Assembly: GCF_900636535.1 (NCBI RefSeq)
Contig: NZ_LR134289.1
Span: forward strand, 1,426,001-1,490,000
DNA from: Chryseobacterium gleum
GTDB lineage: Bacteria; Bacteroidota; Bacteroidia; Flavobacteriales; Weeksellaceae
Length of the DNA: 64,000 nt
Direction: 5' to 3'
Both the position numbers and the translations under genes were made by a program. Positions 42,589-53,300 of the stretch are shown piece by piece. The notes beneath the pieces are model-generated. The model did not search any database and was not told the DNA's origin. It worked only from the letters and a program-made list of their open reading frames with translations. Within the stretch, counting starts at the first letter, position 1. Every line of letters begins with the position of its first letter.

Positions 42589-43221
42589 ATGGCTAAAAGT
42601 AAAGAAGTAAAGAAGTTAGACACTTCTACTGAAGAAAAGATAAAGAACGCTGCTCGTATCGTATTCCATAAAAAAGGGTTTGCGGCAACACGTACAAGGG
42701 ACATTGCAGAGGAAGCAGACATTAACCTTGCTTTGCTCAATTATTATTTCCGCAGTAAAGAAAAGTTGTTTGATATTATAATGCTTGAAACCGTAACGGG
42801 TTTTATGCACACTATGGCAACGATATTGAATGACGAGAAAACCTCTTTAGAAAAGAAAGTAGAATTGGTTGCTTCCCATTATATAGACTTTATTACCCAA
42901 GAGCCGAATATCCCCATTTTTATGTTGAACGAAATCCGTAACAATTCGGGCGGTCTGTTAGAAAAATTACCAATCAAACAAATAGTAATGAGTTCTGCAT
43001 TTGTCAAACAACATCAGGAAGCTGTTGCAAAAGGAAAAATTACCGAACCAAACCCATTGCATTTTTTGATGAATTTATTGAGCTTGGTTGTTTTTCCTTT
43101 TATCGGACAACCATTGTTACAGGGAATAAGCGGGTTGGATGAAACACAGTTTAACAAGCTGATGCAGGAGCGTAAAAGATTGATACCTGTTTGGATAAAA
43201 GCGATGATGAAAGCGAAATAA
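42589..43221 (+). CDS. TetR/AcrR-family regulator of the efflux operon
   Basis: 210 aa. HTH at about 15-62: EEKIKNAARIVFHKKGFAATRTRDIAEEADINLALLNYYFRSKEKLFD. C-terminal ligand domain, helical. Same arrangement as CecR upstream of ybhGFSR in enterobacteria. Palindromes on both sides (42510 and 43239) are its likely targets, giving self-control and control of the transporter. Confidence 0.88.
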   Translation: MAKSKEVKKLDTSTEEKIKNAARIVFHKKGFAATRTRDIAEEADINLALLNYYFRSKEKLFDIIMLETVTGFMHTMATILNDEKTSLEKKVELVASHYIDFITQEPNIPIFMLNEIRNNSGGLLEKLPIKQIVMSSAFVKQHQEAVAKGKITEPNPLHFLMNLLSLVVFPFIGQPLLQGISGLDETQFNKLMQERKRLIPVWIKAMMKAK

Positions 43222-43238
43222 ATTTTTTTGTCCATAAG

Positions 43239-43255
43239 TTAATCAAATGATTGAA
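43239..43255. promoter_or_regulatory. TetR operator 2, before the efflux operon
   Basis: TTAATCA-AA-TGATTGAA, a near-identical copy of operator 1, 18 bp before the TolC-like gene. Confidence 0.7.
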
Positions 43256-43272
43256 ACTAAAAATTAAATAAA

Positions 43273-44556
43273 ATGATTAAAGTAATTCATAAACAAAAAT
43301 CAAAATGGCTGATAGGCTTATTGCTGATGTGCAGCCATTGGGCAATGGCACAACAAAACAATTCATTGACCCTTGACCACTGCCTTGAAATGGCAAAACA
43401 GAATTATCCTTTGATAAAGCAGTACACGCTGATAGAAAAGACAAAGGAATATTCTATTGCCAACGCTCAAAAAGGGGTTTTACCTCAATTCAATATAGCA
43501 GGACAGGCAACCTATCAATCGGCTGTTACCCAAGTCCCGATTTCATTGCCCAATGTGGATATTCCTACAATGAGCAAAGACCAATACAGGTTATATGGCG
43601 AGGTATCGCAGTCCATTACCGACCTGTTTACCGTTAAAGACCAAAAGGAATATATCAATGCCAATTCGGAAATAGAAACACAAAAAACAGAAGTGGAACT
43701 ATACAAGCTAAGGGAACGCATCAACAACCTTTATTTCGGAATATTATTGATTGATGCCCAAATCCAGCAGACCGAACTACTTAAAAAGGATATTAAAAGC
43801 GGCATCGAAAAAACCAATGTAGCCATTGCCAACGGCGTAGCATTGAAAAGCACAGCCGACAACCTGAAAGCCGAGTTGCTGAAAGCAGACCAGCGCACCA
43901 TTGAACTGAAAGCCACACGCAAAGGCTATGCCGATATGCTGGCTTTGTTCATCGGCAAGTCGATTGATGAAAATACCGTTCTTGAAAAACCACATAGGCA
44001 AATGCTTACACCCACAATCAACCGCCCCGAACTGAAACTTTACGACTTACAGAAAAAATCCTTTGACGTACAGGAAAAGCTGATTACCGCTAAAAACCTG
44101 CCTCGTTTGAGTGCATTTTTTCAAGGCGGTTTTGGCAGACCTGGTTTGAATATGCTGGATAATGATTTTCAAGGTTACTATATCGGTGGTTTACGGTTGA
44201 GTTGGAACATTACAGGTTTCTATACTTATAAGAACGAAAAGAAAATGCTTGCTAACAATCAAAGTTTGATAGACATACAACGAGAAACTTTTTTGTTCAA
44301 TACCAACCTCACATTGAAACAGCAAAACGCTGATATAACCAAAATGCAGGATTTGATTGAAACCGATAAGAGCATTGTTATACTTCGTGAAAGCGTAAAG
44401 AACACCACACAAAATCAACTTACTTATGGTACGGCAACCACAAACGATTACCTCATTGCGGTAAATGCCGAAGACCAGGCGAAGCAAAGTTTGATTTTAC
44501 ACGAAATACAGCTTTTAATGACAGAGTACAACGCTCAAACAACAGCAGGAAATTAG
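43273..44556 (+). CDS. TolC-family outer-membrane efflux protein
   Basis: 427 aa, signal peptide ending WAMAQQ. Two repeats of long alpha-helical TolC segments: DHCLEMAKQNYPLIKQY with YSIANAQKGVLPQFNIAGQATYQS, and PELKLYDLQKKSFDVQEKLITAKNLPRLSAFFQGGFG; LRLSWNITGFYTYKNEKKML near the end. Outer-membrane duct of the ABC pump encoded next. First gene behind operator 2. Confidence 0.9.
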   Translation: MIKVIHKQKSKWLIGLLLMCSHWAMAQQNNSLTLDHCLEMAKQNYPLIKQYTLIEKTKEYSIANAQKGVLPQFNIAGQATYQSAVTQVPISLPNVDIPTMSKDQYRLYGEVSQSITDLFTVKDQKEYINANSEIETQKTEVELYKLRERINNLYFGILLIDAQIQQTELLKKDIKSGIEKTNVAIANGVALKSTADNLKAELLKADQRTIELKATRKGYADMLALFIGKSIDENTVLEKPHRQMLTPTINRPELKLYDLQKKSFDVQEKLITAKNLPRLSAFFQGGFGRPGLNMLDNDFQGYYIGGLRLSWNITGFYTYKNEKKMLANNQSLIDIQRETFLFNTNLTLKQQNADITKMQDLIETDKSIVILRESVKNTTQNQLTYGTATTNDYLIAVNAEDQAKQSLILHEIQLLMTEYNAQTTAGN

Positions 44557-44578
44557 TAACAATAAAAAAAGTAGAACA

Positions 44579-45481
44579 ATGTATAAAATAAAAACAATCG
44601 CATTGATAGCAAGCATCGCAACAGTGCTTACTGCTTGCAACAATAACAAAGTTTCATTTGATGCTTCGGGAAGTTTTGAGGCAGAAGAAACCATTATTTC
44701 ATCGGAAGCCACAGGCACAATCAAGCAGTTCAGCATCGAAGAGGGGCAAACATTGGAAGCAGGACAAACCATTGGCTACATAGACAGCTTGCAGTTGTAT
44801 CTGAAGAAAAAGCAGTTGGAAGCACAGGTTACAGCCATTTTGGGAAAAAAGCCCAATATACCTGTTCAGCTATCTGCCTTGCAGGAACAGCTTAGAACGG
44901 CTGAAAGAGAAAGGACAAGAGTTGCTAATTTGGTAAAAGGCGATGCAGCCACACCCAAACAGTTAGATGACATCAACGCACAGATTGAAGTATTGAAAAA
45001 ACAAATCGAAGCACAAAAATCAACGTTGAGCATTTCAAGCGAGGGCTTAGGCAAAGACGTTGTGCCATTGCAGGTGCAGATTGAGCAACTGAACGACCAG
45101 CTTGCAAAATGCTATATCATAAATCCCGCAAGTGGAACGGTACTTTCCAAATATGCCGAAGCCAACGAAATGACGTCAGCGGGAAAACCGCTTTACAAAA
45201 TCGCCAATTTATCCAACATTATTTTGAGGGTTTACATCACAGGCGACCAACTACCACAGGCAAAATTGAACCAAACAGTAAAAGTGCTTACCGATGACGG
45301 CAAAGGCGGTTACAAAGAAACCGCAGGTACAATCATTTGGATAAACGACAAAGCGGAGTTTACACCCAAAACCATTCAGACCAAAGACGAAAGGGCAAAT
45401 ATGGTATATGCCGTGAAGATAAAAGTTAAAAATGACGGTTTATACAAAGTAGGTATGTATGGCGAAATAAAATTCCAATAG
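44579..45481 (+). CDS. HlyD/YbhG-type periplasmic adaptor lipoprotein
   Basis: 300 aa. Lipobox LTAC (Cys20), a biotinyl/lipoyl-like domain (GTIKQFSIEEGQTLEAGQTIGYIDS), a coiled-coil hairpin (ALQEQLRTAERERTRVANLVKGDAATPKQLDDINAQIEVLKKQ written across about 100-150) and a beta-barrel domain. Links the ABC pump to TolC. 22 bp after the TolC gene, 2 bp before the ATPase. Confidence 0.88.
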   Translation: MYKIKTIALIASIATVLTACNNNKVSFDASGSFEAEETIISSEATGTIKQFSIEEGQTLEAGQTIGYIDSLQLYLKKKQLEAQVTAILGKKPNIPVQLSALQEQLRTAERERTRVANLVKGDAATPKQLDDINAQIEVLKKQIEAQKSTLSISSEGLGKDVVPLQVQIEQLNDQLAKCYIINPASGTVLSKYAEANEMTSAGKPLYKIANLSNIILRVYITGDQLPQAKLNQTVKVLTDDGKGGYKETAGTIIWINDKAEFTPKTIQTKDERANMVYAVKIKVKNDGLYKVGMYGEIKFQ

Positions 45482-45483
45482 CA

Positions 45484-46398
45484 ATGGCAGACGTTGTATT
45501 AAATAACATTGTAAAGACCTACAATAAAGGCGAAGTAAAGGCAGTAAACGATGTTTCTTTTGAGGTAAACAAGGGCGAATTGTTTGGCTTGATTGGAGCA
45601 GACGGAGCAGGAAAAACAAGCATTTTCCGCATACTTACTACGCTATTGCTTCCCGATAGCGGTACGGCTTCCGTAAATGGTTTTGACGTAGTAAAAGACT
45701 ATAAAGCCATTCGCAAAAATGTAGGTTATATGCCCGGCAAATTTTCATTGTATCAAGATTTATCAGTAGAGGAAAACCTCAACTTTTTTGCAACCGTATT
45801 CAATACCACCGTTGCGGAAAATTACGATTTGGTAAAGGATATTTATGTACAGTTAGAGCCGTTTAAAAATCGAAGAGCAGGAAAATTGTCTGGTGGTATG
45901 AAGCAGAAACTGGCTTTGTGTTGTGCTTTAATTCATCGCCCAACAGTATTGTTTTTAGACGAGCCGACCACAGGCGTAGATGTAGTTTCAAGAAAAGAAT
46001 TTTGGGAAATGCTGAAAGGCTTAAAACAGCAGGGCATTACCATTTTGGTTTCAACCCCTTATATGGACGAAGCCACGCTTTGCGAACGCATCGCATTGAT
46101 ACAAAACGGCAGCATAATGTCTATTGATACGCCCGATACTATCATCAAACAGTTTCCCGACAAGTTGTTTGCAGTAAAGGCAAACGATATGGGTAAACTC
46201 TTGAATGCTTTGCGAAACAACACACAGATAAAAAGTTGTTTTTCATTTGGCGACTTTCATCACATCACGTTTCAAAATGATAATGAGCGTTCACAAAATG
46301 AACTGATACAAACCTTGCAGGAAGCCGATTTTCAAGACATTGAACTCAAACACATCACACCAAGCATTGAAGATTGCTTTATAAATCTGATGAACTGA
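45484..46398 (+). CDS. ABC transporter ATP-binding protein 1
   Basis: 304 aa. Walker A GADGAGKTS (about 39-47), signature LSGGMKQKLALCCAL (about 137-151), Walker B VLFLDEPTTGVD. C-terminal extension (about 230-304) as in YbhF/CcmA-type ATPases. In E. coli YbhF the two ATPases are fused; here they are separate genes 1 bp apart. Confidence 0.92.
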   Translation: MADVVLNNIVKTYNKGEVKAVNDVSFEVNKGELFGLIGADGAGKTSIFRILTTLLLPDSGTASVNGFDVVKDYKAIRKNVGYMPGKFSLYQDLSVEENLNFFATVFNTTVAENYDLVKDIYVQLEPFKNRRAGKLSGGMKQKLALCCALIHRPTVLFLDEPTTGVDVVSRKEFWEMLKGLKQQGITILVSTPYMDEATLCERIALIQNGSIMSIDTPDTIIKQFPDKLFAVKANDMGKLLNALRNNTQIKSCFSFGDFHHITFQNDNERSQNELIQTLQEADFQDIELKHITPSIEDCFINLMN

Positions 46399-46399
46399 T

Positions 46400-47146
46400 A
46401 TGACAAACGAAGTAGTAATAAAAACAGAGAAATTAACCAAGCGTTTTGGCGATTTCATCGCTACAAACGAAGTTACGTTTGAAGTGTACGAAGGGGAAAT
46501 TTTCGGTTTCTTAGGTGCAAACGGTGCAGGAAAAACAACCGCAATGAAAATGCTTTGCGGGCTTTCCAAACCCTCATCGGGCAATGCTACCATTGCAGGT
46601 TTTGACATTTACAAGCAGACCGAAGAAATTAAAAAGAACATCGGTTATATGAGCCAAAAATTTTCATTGTACGAAGATTTAACGGTAATAGAAAATATTC
46701 AATTCTTTGGCGGTATTTATGGTTTATCCGATAAGCAACTAAACGCAAAAAGCAATGAACTGATTGAAACATTGGGATTGCAGAGCGAAGCAAAAAAATT
46801 AGTGGCTTCTTTGCCTTTGGGTTGGAAACAGAAATTAGCGTTTTCAGTTGCCGTAATACACGAACCTAAAATTGTGTTTTTAGATGAACCCACAGGAGGC
46901 GTTGACCCTGTAACAAGACGGCAGTTTTGGGATTTGATTTATTCGGCAGCCGATAGAGGTATTACCATTTTCGTAACTACCCACTATATGGACGAAGCCG
47001 AATACTGCAACCGTATTTCTATGATGGTGGACGGAGTAATAAAAGCATTGGACACACCTGCCAATTTAAAACAACAATATTCAGCCGCTTCAATGGACGA
47101 TGTATTTTATAAGTTGGCAAGAGGAGCAAAACGAAAATCAGATTAA
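46400..47146 (+). CDS. ABC transporter ATP-binding protein 2
   Basis: 248 aa. Walker A GANGAGKTTA (about 37-46), Walker B IVFLDEPTGGVD, H-loop TTHYMDEAEYC. The signature reads ASLPLGWKQKLAF instead of LSGGMKQ, so one of the two composite ATP sites may be weak, known from asymmetric ABC pairs. Partner of ATPase 1. Confidence 0.92.
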   Translation: MTNEVVIKTEKLTKRFGDFIATNEVTFEVYEGEIFGFLGANGAGKTTAMKMLCGLSKPSSGNATIAGFDIYKQTEEIKKNIGYMSQKFSLYEDLTVIENIQFFGGIYGLSDKQLNAKSNELIETLGLQSEAKKLVASLPLGWKQKLAFSVAVIHEPKIVFLDEPTGGVDPVTRRQFWDLIYSAADRGITIFVTTHYMDEAEYCNRISMMVDGVIKALDTPANLKQQYSAASMDDVFYKLARGAKRKSD

Positions 47147-47148
47147 AG

Positions 47149-48255
47149 ATGAAACAGTTTTTATCATTTGTAAGAAAAGAATTTTATCACGTATTCCGTG
47201 ATAGCAAAACGCTGTTAATGCTATTCGGCTTGCCTATAGTGCAGATTGTGCTGTTTGGTTTTGCACTCACAAACGAAATCAAAAATTCCAAAATAGTTAT
47301 TTGCGATTATGCAAAAGATGAAGCCACACAACAAATCATCAACAAGATAGAAGCAAGCAGGAATTTTGAAATTCAGAAAGCATTAATGAGCCACAAACAG
47401 ATTGAAGAAGCCTTTAAGGAAGGAAACACAAAATTGGCAATTATTTTTCCTACCAATTTCAATAAAGACTTATTGCACTTAAATCAGGCACAAGTTCAGA
47501 TTATTGCCGATGCTTCCGACCCCAACACTGCCAACACATTAACTAATTACGCAACCAATATCATTATGGATTATCAGCAGGAGTTGATGAAAAACAATGC
47601 AATGCCATTCCGTATAGTTCCCGAACTGCGGATGTTGTACAATCCCGAATTGAAAGGAGCAACCAACTTTGTGCCAGGCGTAATGGCATTGGTGCTAATG
47701 CTGATTTGTGTGATGATGACTTCCGTTTCCATAGTTCGGGAAAAAGAAACAGGCACAATGGAAGTGCTGTTAGTTTCACCTTTCAATCCCTTTTTGGTTA
47801 TCATTTCAAAAGCCATTCCGTATTTGTTTTTGTCGTTAATCAATCTTACGATAATTCTTGTATTAAGCATTACGCTTTTGGATATGCCTATAAATGGCAG
47901 CGTTTTACTACTATTCGCAACAAGCACCTTGTTGATTATTTGTGCTTTGTCTTTGGGCTTATTGATTTCAAACGTAACACAGTCGCAGCAAGCAGCAATG
48001 CTTATTTCAATGATGGGTATGTTAGTACCTACAATGTTATTTACAGGCTTTATGTTCCCTATCGAAAATATGCCTGTTCCGTTGCAGGTCATTTGTAACC
48101 TCATTCCTTCAAAATGGTATTACACCATTGTAAAATCAATAATGATAAAAGGGCTTGGATTTAGTGCTATATGGAAAGAAATATTGGTGCTTTTCGGAAT
48201 GACTTGTTTTTTATTGGTAGTGAGCTTCAAAAAATTTAAAACCCGATTGGTATGA
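47149..48255 (+). CDS. ABC-2 type permease 1 (YbhS-like)
   Basis: 368 aa. One N-terminal TM (TLLMLFGLPIVQIVLFGFAL), a large periplasmic domain (residues about 45-170), and five TM helices after position 175, including the ABC-2 pattern SIVREKETGTMEVLLVSPFNP. Forms the pore with permease 2; its stop overlaps the next ATG (TGAG region, 4 bp). Confidence 0.9.
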   Translation: MKQFLSFVRKEFYHVFRDSKTLLMLFGLPIVQIVLFGFALTNEIKNSKIVICDYAKDEATQQIINKIEASRNFEIQKALMSHKQIEEAFKEGNTKLAIIFPTNFNKDLLHLNQAQVQIIADASDPNTANTLTNYATNIIMDYQQELMKNNAMPFRIVPELRMLYNPELKGATNFVPGVMALVLMLICVMMTSVSIVREKETGTMEVLLVSPFNPFLVIISKAIPYLFLSLINLTIILVLSITLLDMPINGSVLLLFATSTLLIICALSLGLLISNVTQSQQAAMLISMMGMLVPTMLFTGFMFPIENMPVPLQVICNLIPSKWYYTIVKSIMIKGLGFSAIWKEILVLFGMTCFLLVVSFKKFKTRLV

Positions 48256-49373
48256 GAACGCTAAAATTTTTATTGCAAAAAGAGTTCAAACAAATCTTTC
48301 GTAATAAAGCGTTGTTACCGTTGATTTTTGTTGTGCCGATAGTTCAGTTGCTCATACTTCCGTTGGCAGCCGATTACGAAGTAAAGAACATCAACATTTC
48401 AATCGTTGACCACGACCATTCTACTTATTCGCAACAACTGATTTCAAAAATTACCGCTTCGGGATATTTCCAATTGGCAGATTACGGAAACTCATTTCAA
48501 AGTGCATTTAATCAGATTGAAAAAGATAAATCCGATTTGATTTTGGAAATACCGCAGGGATTTGAAAAGAACTTAGTTCGTGAAAATGAGCAAAAATTAT
48601 TTATTGCTGTTAATGCAATCAATGGTGTAAAAGCAGGTTTGGGCGGTGCTTATCTCGCACAGATTATTTCGGCATACAATAATGATATTCGCTTGCAATG
48701 GGTACAACCCGATAAGTATAATACTGCACCTGTTATTACCGTTGCTTCATCAAATTGGTTCAATCCATTTATGAACTATCGTTTTTTTATGGTTCCGGGC
48801 ATTTTGGTTGTGTTGGTAACAATGGTAGGGGCTTATATGTGTGCATTGAACATTGTAAAAGAAAAAGAAGTCGGCACTATTGAACAAATCAACGTTACAC
48901 CGATTAAGAAATATCAGTTTGTATTAGGCAAGCTCATTCCGTTTTGGGCAATCGGAATGTTAATTTTTAGTATCGGCTTGTTCATTGTAGCACGTTTTGT
49001 TTACGGCATTGTTCCTGTCGGAAGTTTGCTTTTGTTGTATGGTTATTTGTCAATTTATCTGATTGCTTTATTGGGTTTGGGATTACTCATTTCCACATTT
49101 GCCGAAACACAACAGCAGGCAATGTCGGTAGCCTTTTTCTTCATTATGATTTTTATGCTGATGAGTGGCTTGTTCACTCCGCTTGACGGAATGCCTCAAT
49201 GGGCTTACATCATAGCAAAGAGTATTCCTGTAACTTATTTTATTGAGGTAGTACGAATGATAATTTTGAAAGGAAGCGGTTTTTCCGACATCAAATATCA
49301 TTTTATTATTATGATTGGATTTGCTGTTTTATTGAACGGCTTGGCGATTTGGAATTATAAAAAGACGAGTTAG
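48252..49373 (+). CDS. ABC-2 type permease 2 (YbhR-like)
   Basis: 373 aa, paralogue of permease 1: FKQIFRNKALLPLIFVVPIVQLLILPL as TM1, a periplasmic domain, then NIVKEKEVGTIEQINVTPIKKYQFVLGKLIPFWAIGM and further TM helices. Last gene of the pump operon; drug or metabolite export is inferred from the family. Confidence 0.9.
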   Translation: MRTLKFLLQKEFKQIFRNKALLPLIFVVPIVQLLILPLAADYEVKNINISIVDHDHSTYSQQLISKITASGYFQLADYGNSFQSAFNQIEKDKSDLILEIPQGFEKNLVRENEQKLFIAVNAINGVKAGLGGAYLAQIISAYNNDIRLQWVQPDKYNTAPVITVASSNWFNPFMNYRFFMVPGILVVLVTMVGAYMCALNIVKEKEVGTIEQINVTPIKKYQFVLGKLIPFWAIGMLIFSIGLFIVARFVYGIVPVGSLLLLYGYLSIYLIALLGLGLLISTFAETQQQAMSVAFFFIMIFMLMSGLFTPLDGMPQWAYIIAKSIPVTYFIEVVRMIILKGSGFSDIKYHFIIMIGFAVLLNGLAIWNYKKTS

Positions 49374-49384
49374 ATGTAATGCTG

Positions 49385-49442
49385 ATTTTCCTATTCAACA
49401 AATAGGAAAATGCCTAAATATTATGATTTAGGCATTTTTTTA
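49385..49442 (+). terminator. Double hairpin terminator after the efflux operon
   Basis: ATTTTCCTATT / AATAGGAAAAT (49385-49411) is followed by ATGCCTAAAT / ATTTAGGCAT (49410-49435) and seven Ts. The two stems share two bases. Confidence 0.9.
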
Positions 49443-49472
49443 ATAACCGGAACATCATCCAATGTAAATTAA

Positions 49473-50294
49473 ATGGACAAATTCTATAATGAAATATTAC
49501 ATAAATTAGAAACTGCAATTCAGGAACTGGAGATTGAAACCGACTGCCCGATAAAAAGAATAGAAGCGGTTATAGAGCTTATCATTCAAAGCCTTGCCGA
49601 TTTAAAGGAATTTGTATTGAAGCACGACTTTAAAAATATGGAAGAGGAAATCCATTTTTTCAAGTATCAGAAACCTGTTATTGTTTCAAAGCTCATTTAC
49701 TACAATTCCATCTATAAAATAGAAACGAGAAGACCGTATGGAAACAAGCGCACCAAGAAATATTTTACCAAAGAACTAAAAAAGCTAAAAAGGTTCTTTG
49801 AGAATAACCTTGATTTTTACAAGTATTACCGCAGTAACAATTCTTTCGTTGACGAGAAGTTTTTTGTACGTGGGAAGCACGATATAAGGTTATGGTTGGA
49901 CACTTTTTATTTCGAGGCAGACCACCGCTTTTCTACTTCGCACGATTATAAGGTTGCCAAGATAATTGCCAATGACCTGATACAAGTTTATTTGGAAGAC
50001 AGGCTGAATAACATCAATGTGAAAAAGGGTTCGGACAATTCATTGAAATGGACAGCAAGCAAAACAGCACTTACAGAATTGATTTATGCACTGTACTCCC
50101 ACGGTGTATTTAACAATGGGAATGCAGACATAAAATTGATAGCTAAAACTTTTGAAGATGCCTTCAATATTGAATTAGGCGATTTTTACCACACATTTAT
50201 GGAACTGAAAGCCCGTAAGATAAACCGGACGAAATTCCTTGACAGCCTGTGTGAAGCACTGATAAAGAAAATGGACGAACAGGACGAAAAGTAA
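49473..50294 (+). CDS. rteC: RteC family regulator
   Basis: 273 aa, soluble, helical. Recognised by AIQELEIETDCPIKRIEAVIELIIQSLADLKEFV, RGKHDIRLWLDTFYFEADHRFSTSHDYKVAKIIANDLIQVYLEDRL and LKWTASKTALTELIYALYSHGVFNNG. In CTnDOT, RteC binds upstream of the excision operon and turns on xis2c/xis2d. A similar job at the 15.4-kb excisionase-like operon is expected. No RteA/RteB two-component genes are in the window. Confidence 0.9.
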   Translation: MDKFYNEILHKLETAIQELEIETDCPIKRIEAVIELIIQSLADLKEFVLKHDFKNMEEEIHFFKYQKPVIVSKLIYYNSIYKIETRRPYGNKRTKKYFTKELKKLKRFFENNLDFYKYYRSNNSFVDEKFFVRGKHDIRLWLDTFYFEADHRFSTSHDYKVAKIIANDLIQVYLEDRLNNINVKKGSDNSLKWTASKTALTELIYALYSHGVFNNGNADIKLIAKTFEDAFNIELGDFYHTFMELKARKINRTKFLDSLCEALIKKMDEQDEK

Positions 50295-50301
50295 ACGACC
50301 A

Positions 50302-53300
50302 TTACAATACGCCACGCGACAGATGAACACCTTTCGTCCGTATAATACTTTCCTGAACCTTTGGAGCTTCTTTCTGCTTTTCTACCTGCTCCGGGACTGC
50401 TTCCCCTTGCTTAACAGGTTCTATTGAAAGCTGTATCTTCCTTTCTACGGCTGCCAGTTCCGTTTTAAGTTCACTCAATCGACTTTCTTTAGACCACGTA
50501 CCGTTAACCACTTCCTGAAGTATAGGTAGGTCTTTCTGTATTTCAGCGATTTTTTCCTGTTCCTGTTTTACAAAGCCCGGCAGCTTTTCCAAAGCCCTTA
50601 AAAAATTCATTGTGGCAGTTTCAGGGTCCTTTGCCATCAGCCCGTTATTGTAGGTGTATTTGATATTTCCCTCGCCCTGTACCAAAAAGCGGTTTACCCG
50701 AATATCCGAACCCTCTTTTTCCGACATTTCTGTTTTGACCAACAGCGTAAAACCATACAAGCTGCCTATCTCTTCATACTGACCTGCGGTGCGGGCTTTG
50801 TCCGCAATCTCGTTCAGCTTCGCACCGATTTGTTTCGGATTTGCATTGGGCGGCAAACCATCCAACAGCACAGGGTTTTCGATTGTACCGTCCGAACGCT
50901 TTTGGAGGCGTTGCTGTAAGTTTTCCCAGTCGGTACTCATCCGGCTCAAACGGGATTGAGTGCTTTGCAACATTTCCATATAATCCTGTACCTTAAATTT
51001 GGCACTGGATTTAGAGCGGTTGAACGCCTGCTTTTCGCTTTCCAGTCCGGCAATCTGTTTTTCCAGTTTGGCTTTATCCAACAGGTCTGTATTTCCTGAC
51101 AGGATTGCCACATATTCCGAAAAGTTCATTCCCGATTTTTCGTCCATACTTCCCTCGTCAATCGTTCTTTTGGTCAGGTTGTTAGTCTTTAACTGGTCGA
51201 TGAAAAGCTGCTTATTATACAGCAGGTTGAATTTGTAACTGTCCAACGATTTTTCAACTGCATAGATAATCACAGCAACTTTATTATCGGCAAAGAATTT
51301 GGCAATCTCATTGCCTTTTCTGATTGCCCGCCCGTCCCTTTGGGCAAGGTCAGACGGTCGCCACGGTGTATCTAAATGATGAACGGCAACGGCTCTTTTC
51401 TGTGCGTTTACGCCAGTTCCGAGCATACTTGTAGAACCAAATAAAACACGGATTTTGCCCTCATTCATCCCGTTGATAAGTTCCCTACGTTGCTTGTCAT
51501 TTTTCGCCTCCTGAATAAACCTTACTTCATTCGCAGGTATGCCGTGGTCTTCCACGAGCTTGCGTTTGATTTCGGAGTACACATTCCATTCGCCTGGCTT
51601 ATAGGTTCCCAAATCGGAGAAAACGAACTGCGTTCCTTTCTGTGCTTTGAACTGATTGTAATACTTAGCAATGTTTGCCGCACAATGCGAAGTCTTATTG
51701 TCGGGATGGTCGTCATAGATACCACTTACCATACGCATATCGAGCGACATCTTACGGGCATAGTCCGTCGCAATGAGCATCTTTGCTTTTTCTTCCCTTT
51801 GCGATAATGGTTCTCTACCGAGCAAAGTAGCATCGCCCGTTTTGGCAAACTGCATCAGGCTTTGGATAAAGGCTTCTTGGTCGGGCGTTGGCGGTATGTT
51901 GTACAATACCTCGTTCTTAGTGGGGCGGTCAATACCAATATCCTTAGCCGTTCTGTAATCCGTGATTTCAGAATAGAACTGCGCCAGTTCCGGCACTTTG
52001 ATAAAGTAGCGGAAACGCTCTTTGGCTACAATATTGTTAGCTACCGAAAATTCATAATCGGTCGTTTTCCTTGCGTAAATAGCTGCCCACGCATCAAATG
52101 AATGAATGCCCTGTTTTTCCAATGCACGAGGGCGCAGGTATTTGAACAGCAGGTACAGCTCTGTTAATGAATTGCTGATGGTTGTACCAGAAAGAAAGGT
52201 TGCGCCCATATCCGCATTGGTACGTTCTTGAATGGTACGGATTGCAAACAGCAGGTTCAGTGCCTTTTGGCTGCCGTCCACGTTCCCCAGTCCGGCAACC
52301 CGTGTATGACGGGTGTTGAACATCAGGTTTTTGAACTGGTGGCTTTCGTCCACAAACAAATGGTCTATGCCCATCATCTTAAAGTCCACAATATCATCCT
52401 TACGGTTTTCAATATCGTGTTGCAGCGTTTTCAGCTTTACTTCAAGATTTTCTTTCCGCTTGATTACCCCGGCGAGCATTCCCCTTGTCACTTCCTTGCC
52501 CTGCGATTTCAGGGCATCGAGATTGCGCTCTACGCTGTCCAGTTCTATTTCGAGGATTTCCTTTTGTATTTCGGGCGATTGCGGTATCATTCCGAACTGG
52601 TCGTGCGTAAGTATCACGCAATCCCAATCATTATTTTTAATATTCCCGAAAATCCGCAGGCGTTTTTTCGGCGTAAAATCATCAATACCCGGATAAAGGA
52701 TTTTGGCGTGTGGATAGGCTTTACGGTAGTCTTCGGCAATGGCAGGTATATTTGCTTTCAGCCCGATAATCATCGGCTTATGGGCTAATCCCAAACGCTT
52801 CATTTCCTGCGCTGCGGTACACATTATCAGCGTTTTTCCTGCGCCTACTTCGTGGTCGCAGATAGCACCGTTGTTCAGCTTTATCATCCAAACGGTGTCC
52901 TTTTGACTTGAATACAGGTCTTCAATGCCTGCTCCCTTGCGGTCTAATCCCGGAAATTCCTGATGGCTTCCGTCATAGTTTGGGCGAACGAAACAATTAA
53001 AGGTATCGTTGTACTGGTCGGTCAGCCTGTTTTTAAACTCATCGTTCTGTGCGTGTAGCCAGTCGGTAAAGGCGGTACGGATTTCGTCAATCTTGGTGTT
53101 CGCCATTTGTATGGCTTCCATATCCCGTACTTTAACCTCTTGGTCGCCAACCAGTACTTTTTTGGTAATATCAGGCGTGTTATTGACAAGGGCGTGTTTG
53201 AGCAGGGCAATACCGTCAAACGTGCGGCTTTCCGCTTTGACGGCATATTTTTCCCAAATGTGCATATTGCCCTGATGACACTTTACAGAAAAGTCGTCGG

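Noticed and set aside
47564..48104. Minus-strand frames inside the ABC permease genes
   Set aside because: Antisense to well-supported membrane proteins; no features of their own.
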